A DNA stretch of 64,000 bases, from NCBI GenBank assembly GCA_036365145.1, contig JAEOAD010000015.1, positions 39,323,501-39,387,500 of the forward strand, given 5' to 3'. This DNA comes from Orientallactaga sibirica (lineage: Eukaryota > Chordata > Mammalia > Rodentia > Dipodidae). Of this stretch, positions 11,161-22,030 are shown in pieces. The notes under the pieces were generated by a model, which worked only from the letters and a program-made list of their open reading frames with translations, was not told the origin of the DNA and searched no databases. Every line of letters starts with the position of its first letter. Position 1 is the stretch's first letter. The position numbers and the translations under genes were made by a program.

Positions 11161-11631
11161 GTTTCTCTTATGTTCTTGTCACAGCAGTAAAGTCCGAGTC
11201 ACACAGAATAGTAAGACGGAAGAATCATGACTGGTTATCCATCAGCTACTGCAATGGCCCCAAACACGCCTTTCTGGATTTCTTTATAAGTAAAGGGATA
11301 ATGTCCTGGAGGGTCAAGCCATTCATTGCAAGCTGGGTTTTCTGTAACAGTTTGGAATAAAGAGCTAACAGAATCAGAGAAGACTTCCCGAAAGAGGAGA
11401 GCCTTAAACTGGATCTTTCAAGACCATTACATATTTTTAGACCTTTGCATCAGGAGCAACTTGGTGCAAATTCTATTTCAGAAATTACTAGTAGCTGCAT
11501 GCCTCTGAGCAAGGTCGCCTCACTGAGCCCCATGCTCCTCACGTGTGGTTTTATGCTGACTTATGTGTAGTTGTGATGAGTGAGAGTCTAGCACAGGGCT
11601 TGTAGTAAGTGATCTGAAATGTTTATTGTCT

Positions 11632-11783
11632 TTTGTTTTTGTTTTTTGAGGCAGGTTCTCACTCTAGCCCAGGCTGACCTGGAATTCACTCTGTAGTCTC
11701 AGGGTGGCCTTGAACTCACAGCGATCCTCCTACTTCTACCTCCCTAGTGCTGGGATTAAAGGCCTGCGCCGCCATGCCCAGCT
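11632..11783 (-). mobile_element. B1-like SINE, antisense
   Basis: ttttttgaggcaggttctca to ggattaaaggcctgcgccgc. Confidence 0.85.
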
Positions 11784-11797
11784 TTATTGTCATTTTA

Positions 11798-12035
11798 TTT
11801 ATTTATTTATTTATTTATTATTTATTTATTTATTTTCCAACAAAGAGAGAGAGAGAGAGATAGAAGAGAGACAGACACAGAGAGAATTGGCACGCCATAG
11901 CCTCTAGCCATTGCAAACGAACTCCAGATGCATGTGCCCTTTGTGCATCTGGCTTACGTGGGTTCTGGAGAATCAAACCGGGATCCTTTGGCTTTGCAGT
12001 CAAATGCCTTACCCGCTAAGCCATTTCTCCAGCCC
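11798..12035 (-). mobile_element. tRNA-SINE, antisense
   Basis: (ATTT)n left end to gccatttctccagccc. Flanked by the 15-bp duplication tttattgtcatttta. Confidence 0.88.
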
Positions 12036-13730
12036 TTTATTGTCATTTTAAATAGTGATGTTAAATGGGATGAGGGACAGGAGCCCAAATTGTCCCATTT
12101 GGCTCCTGCAGTCATGCTGGAACCAGTGAGGGGAAGTGTTAAGAAAATACTTTGTGAAGGACACATCTGCATCTGTGTACCTAGCTCCATGCCTGGGCAC
12201 AAGCTGAGCTGGGAGCCCCATGAGGGAAGCTATGGAAGGACTTTTCAGGAGACACTGAGCTGTCCATCGTAATTCAGTGATTGGGAAGAAGTGGGAGGGA
12301 GCCTGTGTTTAAGACTGTTGGAGCCCTAAGAAATTAGCTTAGAATAGCACATACCAAAATTTGTAGATAGCAAACTGCCTCTTAGAAACCAGCCTGGGGT
12401 TAGAGACAGGGGAGCTATCCTCTGCAGGTAGAGTGACCAACTCATGCTGTATGCCTAGATCTTTCCACGTTCAGGAAACCCTCAGTCCTGCCTGGGCAAA
12501 TCAGGCTAGTGGGGCAGATCCTGCCTGCAGGGGACCCCCAAGCAGAGGCACCCAGGACATGGCGAGATCTGGTATCCCAGCCTTAGGGATAGGATCTAGT
12601 CCAGTGGGTCTGTTCCTGGAGTCCTGGGATGCAGAACCACCTCCAGGCTGACCAGGCTTTATGGTCCCACAGGTCAGGGATAGCACCAGCTGCTCAATGG
12701 CTGCAGGCTGCATGGCCAACCTGAGGAGAGAGGATGCAGTGCTGAGCACCCATCCCCTTCAGCCAGCCATGGGCCGTCACCACCAGTGAGGAAGAGAGTC
12801 TCACTTCAGGGGCTCAGCACATTAAAAACTACACTCATGCCTGAGTCTCATCTTCCCCAAACCAAGGCTAGAACGAAAATCCCATCATCTATTTGTTAGG
12901 TATGACTATGTCAGGATCTTGTTCCAGAAACATTCTGCTGGTGGCAGCCTCAGGGTGTGATATTTTCCAGGAGAGGAAAGGTCTTCATGTGGGTGAGGAA
13001 GAGGTGCTTGGGCTTAGAGAACAAGCTTGGGAACCCAGAGTGACATCCTGAGGACCCAAGTGTGGTGATGAGGAGAACTTGGGCCTATGGGTCCCTGGAT
13101 GTAATAAGCGGGCTGCTGTCTTTACCCCTTTTTCTCTTGAGGGTTTTCCAAAGTAACTTGAGGACTAAGAAAGATATAAACTCACAATGAGAGAGACCAT
13201 GAGTAGGTAACCTTAGTAGATATGTTATTGCAACAGATTTCAGGACTGTAGGAAGCAGATGTAATGTCAGCACGTGCTGCAGGAGTCTGCAGGGCAGCAC
13301 TGTCTGTCTGAGCACTGCAGAGACATGCAGCCAAAGGAGGGGCCATCTACACCCTGGCAAAGCCAGCATGCCTCAGGTCCTCCCAACAATGAGCAGTCTG
13401 CACTGGGCAGTCTCCCCCTCTGCATGGAGCACCAAGGGACCTGACATCTGCTCTCTGGGTGGAAGAACAGGGGGCTTCTGAGGCACTCGAATGTCATCAG
13501 GAGACCATCCATGTTCTGCCTTGAAGGGCATTGGGGGAGGAAGTCTAGTGAATGAGTGCACACTCGTGCAGGCAGACCAGCATGCCTTTTAGTTCTTCAC
13601 ACCTGAGTAGGAATGGACAAGAATGCCACGTGTGTGAGGAAAGCCCCAAGCTCAGATAAGATAAACATATAAAATGACCTCAGGAAACAGAAATGATACA
13701 AGAGCAGAAGAGAACTAAAAATACATTTTA
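12036..13730. other. Single-copy DNA, no feature seen
   Basis: About 1.7 kb of GC-moderate DNA with no SINE, L1 or LTR and no protein similarity that I recognise. Open frames of about 60-100 codons on both strands look random. Confidence 0.45.
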
Positions 13731-13940
13731 GGGCTGGAGCAATGGCTTAGTGGTTAAGGCATTTGCCTGGAAAACCAAAGGACCCAGGTTCGATCCCCAA
13801 GACCCACATTAGCCAGATGCACAAGGGGGTGCATGCGTCTGGAGTTCCTTTGCCATGGCTTTGCCATTCTCTCTCTCTCTCTCTCGTCCCCCCTTTTTCT
13901 CTGTCAAATAAATAAATAAAAATAAAATATTAAAAAAATA
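13731..13940 (+). mobile_element. tRNA-SINE
   Basis: gggctggagcaatggcttag head, box B ggttcgatcccc, (AAATA)n tail. Confidence 0.85.
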
Positions 13941-14089
13941 ACATTTTACACTTTACTAATATTCTTACAGAGACTCAATGTGGTACTGTATCCATCAAAT
14001 GAAAATTGGATGGTATAAAGGAGCAAGACAAAAATAGCCATTGAATACTTAAAAATATATATATTACATTTTTAAACTATAATAGAATG

Positions 14090-14150
14090 GGGCTGGAGAG
14101 ATGGCTTAGTGGTTAAACCACTTGCCTGTAAAGCTAAGGGAATGAAATCC
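14090..14150 (+). mobile_element. tRNA-SINE head, 3'-truncated
   Basis: gggctggagagatggcttag to gcctgtaaagctaaggg. The rest is missing before a CA microsatellite. Confidence 0.7.
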
Positions 14151-14174
14151 AGTAACAACAGCTGTGCAGTAAAT

Positions 14175-14175
<1 letters not shown>

Positions 14176-14219
<44 letters not shown>
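14176..14219. repeat. (CA)n microsatellite
   Basis: About 22 perfect CA units. Confidence 0.95.
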
Positions 14220-14220
<1 letters not shown>

Positions 14221-14230
14221 CAATCTGCTA

Positions 14231-14560
14231 GGACTGGGGAGATGGGTGAAGTGTGTGCCACACAAGCATGAAGACCTGAGCTCCAATCCTCAGTACCCGC
14301 GTAAAATTCCAGGCATGGTGGTACACCTGGGGAGGTGAAGACAAGGAATCTCTGGAGTTACTGGATGGTTAATCTAGCCAAAATGGTGATGTCCAGTTTC
14401 AGCGAGAGACCCTGACTCCAGGAATAAAATGGAGAGTGACTGAGGAAGACACCTGACATCAAACTCTTTCCTCCACACATGCACATACATGTGCACATGT
14501 TCATGCATGTCTACATACATATGAACACATATGGACACCACACACATACACATGTAAAAA
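14231..14560 (+). mobile_element. B4/RSINE1-like composite SINE
   Basis: A tRNA-like head (gactggggagatgggtgaag, gacctgagctccaatcct) is followed by a B1-like body (ccaggcatggtggtacac) and a terminal run rich in CA and TG (cacacatgcacatac). Confidence 0.65.
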
Positions 14561-14689
14561 AAAAACCAGTTTGTTAGTTACCAGGTTTTAGGTTGCACCT
14601 ACAGACAAAACAGGGAAGACAATTACAGTTGGAGAAAAGAATTGAAATGCTCTCAACCTTAGCAACATAAAGTAGAAGCTGTTGTGTTA

Positions 14690-14902
14690 GACATTCTTTT
14701 GGTTATGGTGACACTACCAGAGTATAACAATTTAGAAGAAGAAAGACTGGTTTGGGCTGACAATGTCAGAGGTTTCCGTCCCAGGTGGGCTGGATCCATT
14801 ATCTTGGGCCTGAGGTAAGGCAGAACCTCAGTGCCTGTGACTGACTGCTCACTTCATAGGGCTGGAAGCAGAGAGCTAGACAGAAAAGTGCTAGAACCAG
14901 AA
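14690..14902 (-). mobile_element. MaLR-like repeat, antisense, left part
   Basis: Reads gttatggtgacactacc, gaaagactggtttgggctg and ggctggaagcagagagc, the antisense form of the rodent MaLR-type element. It is interrupted at 14903 by a retroviral LTR and continues at 15247. Confidence 0.5.
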
Positions 14903-15246
14903 TGTCTCCATTCTGGACTCTGAATGCCATTTTGTTGTAAGTCTGTTTCCAAGAGTGACCCAACCACCCTCCCAATTATCACGTTCCTGGATTAGCCCAA
15001 ACCCCCTTTCTGATTATCACTTCCCTGAAGTGGCCCAAGCCCTGACTGAGGCAAGGTTGAGCACCCTGCAGCCAAAGAATTCCAATAACCCACCCACCGC
15101 CCTGTAAGTATTCCCTAGTCTGTAAGGGAAGTGGCTTCTGACCTGCCTGGCCAGAGCCCTTGTCAAGTTTTCCCGAATAAAGCCTGTCTCTGCTATTGAG
15201 CCAAGTCTCTCTCTTTTCTTTTCCGCTTTCCCTAAGAAAAAGGGCA
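14903..15246 (+). mobile_element. Solo retroviral (ERV) LTR, about 344 bp
   Basis: Bounded by TGTCTCCATTC at the left and AAAAAGGGCA at the right (TG...CA ends). A polyadenylation signal AATAAA at 15176-15181 is followed by a C/T-rich segment, the layout of a retroviral U3-R-U5 unit. It sits inside an older antisense MaLR copy. I could not align a clean target-site duplication. No internal retroviral sequence is present. Confidence 0.6.
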
Positions 15247-15545
15247 CTGGACAAGATGAAGCCCCCAAGTGCACCCACCCAGTGACCTACTTCTTTCAAG
15301 TAGACCTCACCTCCAAAAATTTCTGTCACTCCCAATAATGTCAACCTATCAGTGCATTGATTCACCGATTAGGCCAGAGCCCTCCTGATTCAATCACCTG
15401 TCAATAATTGGATCCAATTACTGAGGACCAACAGATGCTAGAATAGATGCTTCTCTAGTAAAATTTGTTCTTTATGTATGGCTGGGGACCAAACTTTTAA
15501 CACAGGTGTCTTTGGGGAGAGGCATTTCATATCCAAACTGTAATA
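15247..15545 (-). mobile_element. MaLR-like repeat, antisense, right part
   Basis: Continues the 14690-14902 element after the LTR: cccagtgacctacttc, gacctcacctccaaaa, ctgtcactcccaataatg and, near the end, ggcatttcatatccaaac. Confidence 0.5.
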
Positions 15546-15642
15546 ATAACTATGAAGACAAAAATTTGGGGAAAGGGGAGTGGTAGAAAGTTGTCTCTAT
15601 AATGTCCTCTTACAAAGCCAGAGTCAAAAATAAAGTCCTTAG

Positions 15643-15804
15643 AGGCTGGAGAGATGGCTTAGCAGTTAAAGTGCTTGCCTGTGAAGCCTAAGGACCCAGA
15701 TTTGATTCCCAGTACCCATGTAAGCCAGGTGTACAAGGTGGCACATGTATCTGGAGTTCATTTGCACTAGCTAGAGGCCCTGGTGCATCCATTCTCTCTC
15801 TGTC

Positions 15805-15875
<71 letters not shown>

Positions 15876-15969
15876 GAGGGAGGGAGGGAGGGAAAGAGGG
15901 AGGGAAGGAGGGAGGGAAGGAAGGAAGGGAAGAAAGAAAGGAAGAAGGAAGGAAGGAAGGAAGGAAGGA

Positions 15970-16013
<44 letters not shown>

Positions 16014-16016
16014 AGG
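15643..16016 (+). mobile_element. tRNA-SINE with 210-bp GAAA/GGAA tail
   Basis: The head and body (aggctggagagatggcttag to attctctctctgtcaag) pass directly into (GAAA)n, (GGGA)n and (GGAA)n at 15806-16016. The whole unit is flanked by aaagtccttaga at both ends, so the microsatellite is the element's own tail. Confidence 0.88.
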
Positions 16017-16168
16017 AAAGTCCTTAGATTATGGAACAAGGGTTGCACAGAATGTAGCCACTGCAGCAATTACATGGCTTCTTAGGAGGAGAGGGGAGGA
16101 CCAGTGAGTTGGCTCTCATCTATTAATTGAGAAGTCAGTCTAATGTGAGGAATAAAAATAGTGGAGTT

Positions 16169-16393
16169 GGGCCTGGAAAGGTGGCTTAATGGTTAAGGTG
16201 CTTGCCTGCAAAGCCAAAGGACCCAGGTTGATTCCCTAGGACCCATGTAAAGCCAGATGCACAAAGGTAGTGCAAGTGTCTGGAGTTTGTTTCCAGTGGC
16301 TGGAGGCCCTGGCATACTCATTCTCTCTCTCTTTCCCCTTCCCCTTTCTCTTTCTCTCTCACTCTCCTTACAAATACATAAGTTTTAAAAAAT
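16169..16393 (+). mobile_element. tRNA-SINE
   Basis: gggcctggaaaggtggctta head. The flanks repeat aaaaatagtggagttg (right copy one base different). Confidence 0.85.
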
Positions 16394-16511
16394 GGTGGAG
16401 TTGTTCCTGAGAACTGTCATGAACGGGATATTCACTGCATCCTCACTTATCAGCCAAAGACTGAAACAAGCTAAATGTTCATCAATAGAGCATTGATTAA
16501 GTGTGTGGATT

Positions 16512-16815
16512 TTGATGTAAATGTCCTCCATAGGCTGTGTGCTCCAACACTTGGTCTAAGCCGTTTGGGAAAAGGTTGTGGGACCTTTAGGAGGCAGAGC
16601 CTTGCTGGAAGAAGCTTGTCACTGCGAGTGGGCTTTGAGGAGTTATAGCTTGGCTCCACATGCAGTTCTCTCTTTCTGTCTTGCTTGCTCACTTCCAGCC
16701 TGCCATGATGAAACTTCCCCTGAAAACTGTAAGCCAAGTGAAGCCTTTTCCTATCATAAGCTGCCTCTGCTCAGGTATTTGTTCACAGCAATGAGCAAAT
16801 AACTGATACATTCAA
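16512..16815 (+). mobile_element. MaLR-like solo LTR
   Basis: Shares tgatgtaaatgtcctccat, the gtgggacctttaggaggcag segment, gtaagccaagtgaagcc and the end gagcaaataactgatac with the other MaLR-type copies in the window. Confidence 0.6.
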
Positions 16816-16871
16816 TAATAATGAAAGTACTTAAGGAAACAATATACAGCCAGCAAAAAGAAGGAATAGAG

Positions 16872-16955
16872 AGCTAGGATATAGCTCAGTGATTGAGTGC
16901 TTGCCTACCATGTGCGAGGCCCTGTTTCCTCATTACCACACACATACAAAGAATG
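16872..16955 (+). mobile_element. Diverged ID-like SINE
   Basis: gatatagctcagtgattgag and gcttgcctaccatgtgcgag match the ID/tRNA-Ala-like head. Confidence 0.55.
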
Positions 16956-16961
16956 AGGTTG

Positions 16962-17285
16962 TATTAGTTACTTTTGCTTCACTACTGTGACAACCATGCC
17001 TGACAGAAACAACTGAACAGCGAATTTATTTGGGCTCACGGTTTCAGAATATTCAGTCTCTGGACTCTTGGCCCCATATACTTGGGCAGGATATATCATG
17101 GCAACAGGAGCATGTGGCAGAGGAGACTGACCAGGACACAGAGGGTGGGACATGAGGAGCAAGGGATAACATGTGCTCAGGGAGCCACCTCCAGTCACCT
17201 ATTTCCTCCAATCAAATGTTCACACCCTCCCCAAATAGTGCCACCAAAGACCAAGTGTTCAAAACAGGAGCCTGTGGGAGACAGT
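16962..17285 (-). mobile_element. MaLR-like repeat, antisense
   Basis: Begins ttgtattagttacttttgc, the reverse complement of the MaLR-type 3' end (agtaactaatac). It continues ctgtgacaaccatgcctgac and ends in cctccaatcaaatgttcac and accaagtgttc. It lies close to the sense copy at 16512-16815. Confidence 0.55.
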
Positions 17286-17479
17286 ACAATAGGCAAATAA
17301 GAAGTGACCACTACATAACATGTAAAAAAGGGAAAGTAGAAAAGCAAGTGCATGCTGTGTTAGCACTGTGCAAAAAGCAAGAGACAGGGAACAGTATTTA
17401 TGCTTATCTGTTATAGGGTGCATTGAATATTTTGGGGAAATTTACTAAAAACCAGTACCTGGCTTTTATATTTTATATT

Positions 17480-18045
17480 TTATTTATTTATTTGCAAGGA
17501 GAGAGGGGGGATGAATAGGCACGCCAAGGCTTCTTGTTTTTCCTTTCTTCTCTCTCTCTCATTTTTTAATTACAGACATACTTAGTATGGGTACATCATG
17601 TGTTGGTACCATCCTTTCCCTCGTCCCTGCCCCATTCCACTGGGGACCCTCCTCAGTGGGGTTGCAGGCATTCCCCATGGGGTAGTGGGTTATGTGTTGT
17701 GGGAGCAGCAGTACACATTGGGAGACATGATGTCTCAACCTGTGGCTCTTACAATCTTTCCGCCCCCTCTTCTGCAAAATTCCCTGAGCCGTGGTGGGTG
17801 AGTTTTAAGTCTACTTCAGTGATGGGCTCTTAGGAGCCTCTGGATCTCTACTTTGGTAAGTGTTGAGTATCCTCAGCACCTGTCTCCTTCTCCCTATGTG
17901 CCAGGGCTTCTTGCCACTGCAAATGCAGTCCAGATGCATGCTCCATTTTGTGCATCTGGTTTTACGTGGGTACTGGGGAATTGAACCCAGGCCAACAGGC
18001 TTTGCAAGCAAGTGCCTTTAACTGCTGAACCATCTCCCCAGTCCA
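17480..18045 (-). mobile_element. Antisense tRNA-SINE split by an insertion
   Basis: The left part at 17480-17535 (tttatttgcaaggagagag to ccaaggcttcttg) and the right part at 17897-18045 (ccagggcttcttgccactg to catctccccagtcc) form one SINE. The repeated ccarggcttcttg is the target-site duplication of the insert. Confidence 0.75.
17536..17896 (-). mobile_element. L1 3'-UTR-like fragment inserted in a SINE
   Basis: About 360 bp flanked by the 13-bp duplication ccarggcttcttg. The contents (gtggctcttacaatctttcc, ctgcaaaattccctgagcc) resemble the antisense 3' region of rodent L1. The T-rich left end fits an antisense, 5'-truncated insertion. Confidence 0.55.
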
Positions 18046-18679
18046 GTACTTGTTATTTTGGGGGGGTGGATTTTGAGGGTAGCTTGTGGAGAGAAAGACT
18101 GGAGGCTAGAGGTAGACACAATGTAATCTTTGCCATGTTATTTTGTCTAAATTAAAAAGATAAGCCTGTCATATAAATCTACGGAGGCCAACTCTAGAAG
18201 AAACAGTGAAGAGTGAGAGTCTTTGTCATTACAGAAGGTGTATAGCAACTGCTGCTTTTAAAATTCTTTTATTGTGGTAAAATACATAGCATCAAATTCA
18301 CCATTTTAAGTATACATTAATGGCATTAAGTACGTTCACTTGCTGTGTAACTGTCACCTCCACCCATTGCCAGGGCTTTTACATTTTCCTTTCCTAAAAG
18401 TCTGTGCCCACTCCCTGCAACCCCCATTCTACTTTTGGCCTGTGAATTGGCCCTTACAAGTAGAATCAATATAACACTTGCCTTTTGAGACTGGCTGACT
18501 GTTAAGTAAAGACTTACCATGTAGCCTGTGTCAGAATCAGTCCCCTCCTTTTCTTCATTGGTTCTGCTAGGTATGGCAGTCTGGACCTCATGCATGCTTG
18601 GTGCACACTCTACCATTGGGCTACACCCCCAAACAGTCTTTCTTTCTTCCTTACATCTTCCTTTCCTCCGCCCCTTTTC

Positions 18680-18888
18680 TTTAAGAGACAGGGTCCCATG
18701 TAGCTTAGACTGGCCTCAATGTACTATGTACCTGAGGATGGCCTTAAACTTCTGGTACACCTCCCTCCACCTTCCTAGTGCTTGAATTATAGGCTTGAAT
18801 TATATGGTTTGTGTGGTACTTGGAATCAAACCCAAGGCTGAATCCATGCTAGGCAAGCACTCTACCAACTGAGCTACATCTCCAGCCC
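18680..18888 (-). mobile_element. Antisense B1-like body plus ID-like head (B4 type)
   Basis: acagggtcccatgtagctta and cctagtgcttgaattatag give an antisense B1-like part. Then ggcaagcactctaccaactg and agctacatctccagcccc give an antisense ID-like head. Confidence 0.55.
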
Positions 18889-18907
18889 CCAGAATCAGCC
18901 TTCCTAA

Positions 18908-19110
18908 GGTAGAGTACTAGTAAGATGACTCGGCTGTGAAAGGCACTTGCTCGCAAAGCCTGCTAGCCCAAGTTTGATTCCCAAGCCAACCATGTAAGCC
19001 AGACACAAAAAGTGTACAAGCATGTGGTGTTCATTTACAGTGGCAAGAGGCCCTGGCATTCTCATGCACACACACACGCGCATGCACATAGACAGATAGC
19101 TACATAGATA
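18908..19110 (+). mobile_element. Diverged tRNA-SINE
   Basis: ggcacttgctcgcaaagcct, agtttgattcccaagcc and atgtaagccagacac identify an old copy. Confidence 0.6.
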
Positions 19111-19212
19111 GCTCAATAGATAAATGGAGTAGACAGAGGAGTCAAGGAGGAGAAAGATGTAAAGGGTCTTCAGAGACCATTCACCTCTGGTGGATGCTGT
19201 GCTCTTTGACAG

Positions 19213-19720
19213 GCATATTAGTTTTCTATTGGAGCATAACAAATTACTACAAAGTTAACAGCTTAAAACAGCACTTGTTTATTTCTTCACAGTTCTGTGG
19301 AACAGAATTTTGAACAGGCTCAACTGGGATCCCTGCTCCCAGTATCACAAGACTGGAATCACCACCTAGGCTTTTACCCGGAGCCTCTGGGAAAGAATCC
19401 ACCTCTGAGCTCATCCAGTTGTTGGCAGAATTCAGTTATTTACGGGTGTGGAACTGTGGTCTCTATGTCTTTGCTGGCTGGCAGCTGGAGCCATTCTCAG
19501 CTCCTTGAAGAGTTTCTCCCTTCCTGGCATATGGACCTCTCCATCTTCAAAGTGAGTAACCGAAGGTCAAGTACTTTCTGGGCCTTGAACCTCTTTGGCT
19601 TCTTCTGTTCTACCAGCCAAAGAAAACTCATCTTTTATGGGCTCGTGTAAGTTGATTGGGCACACTCAGGCAATCTACCTTTTGCCATAAAACATAATGA
19701 CATATTCAACCCACACTCAA
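19213..19720 (-). mobile_element. MLT1-like LTR, antisense
   Basis: Starts catattagttttctattgg and agcataacaaattactac, then gcttaaaacagcac and ttgttggcagaattcagtt. This is the antisense form of the ancient mammalian MLT1-type LTR. The sense copy at 19765-20350 ends with the complementary motif (gcagcaatagaaactgaac), making an inverted pair. Confidence 0.65.
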
Positions 19721-19764
19721 AGGAGAAGGGACCATATAAGGGTAAGGGTCCTTGAGCAGAGGTC

Positions 19765-20350
19765 TGTAATGGCCTCCAAAGACCTTCACCCTTGGACAAC
19801 TCCCACCTCTATGAATATTACATGGCAAAAGGGATCTTTCAGACACAACCAAGGAATTGCACAGTTGACTTAAGATGCAGGGATTACCTGGTTGAGCCTA
19901 ACACTGTCACCTGAGCTTTTCAAATTAAGGAATTGAGTTTTGTCCAGTTGACAGTCAGAGATGCAAAGCACAAGGAAGGAAGGGTCTGGTGCCTTGGCCA
20001 TGTGGAAAATGAAGGTGGCATGTGGAAGGGCCTGAGAGCTGCCTCTAGTGCTAAGAGCATGCCATCATCACCAGCCCACAAGCAAATGAGGACTTTGGCC
20101 CTAGACTCATAAGGAAACAAATTCTGCCAACAATGTGAATGAGCCTGCAGGTGGACTCTCCCCCAGAACGTCCAGGTAAAAGCCAGGACCAGCTGACATC
20201 TTGATTTCAGACTTCTGGTAATATGGTGTAAGGACCCGGTTGACTCTACCCAGACTTCTGACCTACAGAACTGTTAGGTAATAAACAGGTGCTGTTTTAA
20301 GTTGCCCGGTTTGTGGTGATTTATTATGCAGCAATAGAAACTGAACACAC
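19765..20350 (+). mobile_element. MLT1-like LTR, sense
   Basis: Reads gtctgtaatggcctccaaag, atggcaaaagggatctttcag, cttctgacctacagaactg and aataaacaggtgctgtttt, ending gcagcaatagaaactgaac. AATAAA is near 20281. It faces the antisense copy immediately upstream. Confidence 0.65.
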
Positions 20351-21829
20351 CGGCCTGCCCTTGGCCTGTCTGTCCCTAATTCTTACTTTGTTTTTGTCAT
20401 TGAGACATTCTGGACTGGTGGTTAAGTTCTGCAGACAAGCAGACCTGCATTTCCTCTATGAGGATTAAATGTTGTGAGCACAGAAAAAACATCACTGAAC
20501 AGCACCAGTGATGCCCATTCATATTCATTCTGTGAGTTTCTGCTCAGCTCTCACTCCCTCCAGAAGTGTCCCCACTCCTCTGGGAAGTTCGCATCCCACA
20601 GCCTCCTCTGCACTTGGCATTTTTCGCATGCATGCCTCACCCGCACTGACTGTGTGCCCACAGCAGACCATTAACCATTTGGAGGATAGACATCTTTATG
20701 TCTGGTTTTGCTCCTGCCCCGTCATGATAGACCCTGAGAATGTTTGTAGACAAACTGTAGAGATGAAGTCTGAGCTACTCACTGTGCATCCCTTAGATGC
20801 CTGCCAGGAATGCTGAAAAGCAAGGACATCATGACATCTTGCATCTTTTTGCCCCTACCTTTTATTTTGAAGTTGGCATTTGTATCACTAAAGCACAAAA
20901 AAAGCCAGTAGGTGAGTGCTTAAGGGTAAGAGACTTCGAGGCAAGCAGTATTTGGCCCAGGCATAATGCATTCTCCCAAGGACTTGAACATGTACTATTG
21001 ACGCTGGCAGCCCTGCACTGAAAGAGTCGGAGACAGACTGAAAACCCGGTGGGGTTTTGACAGCTGCTCTGGGAGACGATGTACTAGGTGGGAATCATGT
21101 GACTATCAAGACCCACAGATCCAGTTATCCAAGGTTCAGGATCACAGGACCAGCTGCCAGCTCTAAAGCTTAGTTCAGCTAGAGGCGTGCGGACTCACGT
21201 TCGTTTCAGCGGTGTGTGACGGGGAGAAGATGAAAATCAGTACAAGGGACCCTGGAAGGGTTGGTGTTGGAAGCACTGAGCTCTGTTTCAGGGAACCAGA
21301 ACGGGAAGGTCAATGCAGACTTCTGTGTGCACAAACGATTAGTTTACAGGACCAGAGAATGGTGGCTGCTGAATGGATCATTGGCGCCTTCTCGTGGCCA
21401 CACTGATAACTACACATCATATCACCTAAATTCTGCAGGCAGGCACCCAGCTGTTTGTTTCATTTATTTTCCTACAGGGAGGACCCCAATTCATTCACGT
21501 GGGAGAATCACACACTGTAGCAAAAATGATTTGGGTGAATGCAACTACTTCTGGGGTTGTGTGTCTGTGTACTTGTGTTGCCCAAATGTTGAGGTGATTT
21601 CATGTATGTGTATGCATGTGATGTGTTTATGTATGTGCCTTAAGAGTCTAGGTATAGGTACTGCAAATTGGACAAGAATGTCAGTTGTGTTCACATGCGT
21701 CCTAGATGCTGGCGTACAAGGATTTGCATGCACTAGCGCCAGCCATGCATCTGTATGCGGTATCTGTTGGTATGATCACTTGTGTGCTTGCTTCTGAGTG
21801 CATATGTTAATGCAACTTCTTGGGGCTGG
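20351..21829. other. Single-copy DNA, no gene seen
   Basis: No recognisable repeat. A 178-codon open frame at 21261-21797 passes through cysteine-rich, TG-repeat-like DNA (tgtatgtgtatgcatgtgat) and lacks any domain that I recognise, so it is treated as chance. Confidence 0.45.
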
Positions 21830-22030
21830 GCTTTCTTTTCTGTTACACATTGAAACAATTAAGCTCCATAATCTTATTGTTTGTTTAAAGTTTGCTCTTG
21901 GATGTAGGCCTGTTCCAGAATAACTAGCAGATGCAAAAAGCATCCATTATGTATTTTTGCAATTAGCCAAAACCCCAGAAACTTTTCTTAAATAACAGAC
22001 ACAATTCTGTGGGTTGCTTATTGCTGGGAC
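21830..22030. promoter_or_regulatory. Candidate conserved non-coding block
   Basis: AT-rich and repeat-free. It includes gaaacaattaagctcc, cttattgtttgtttaaag (forkhead-like TTGTTTGTTTA) and tttttgcaattagcc (homeodomain-like ATTA). Function is only a hypothesis. Confidence 0.25.

Noticed and set aside
21261..21797. 178-codon open frame, the longest outside the L1 ORF2 relic
   Set aside because: It has no recognisable domain, no splice context and runs through TG-rich DNA; its composition is cysteine- and histidine-rich as expected from such DNA.
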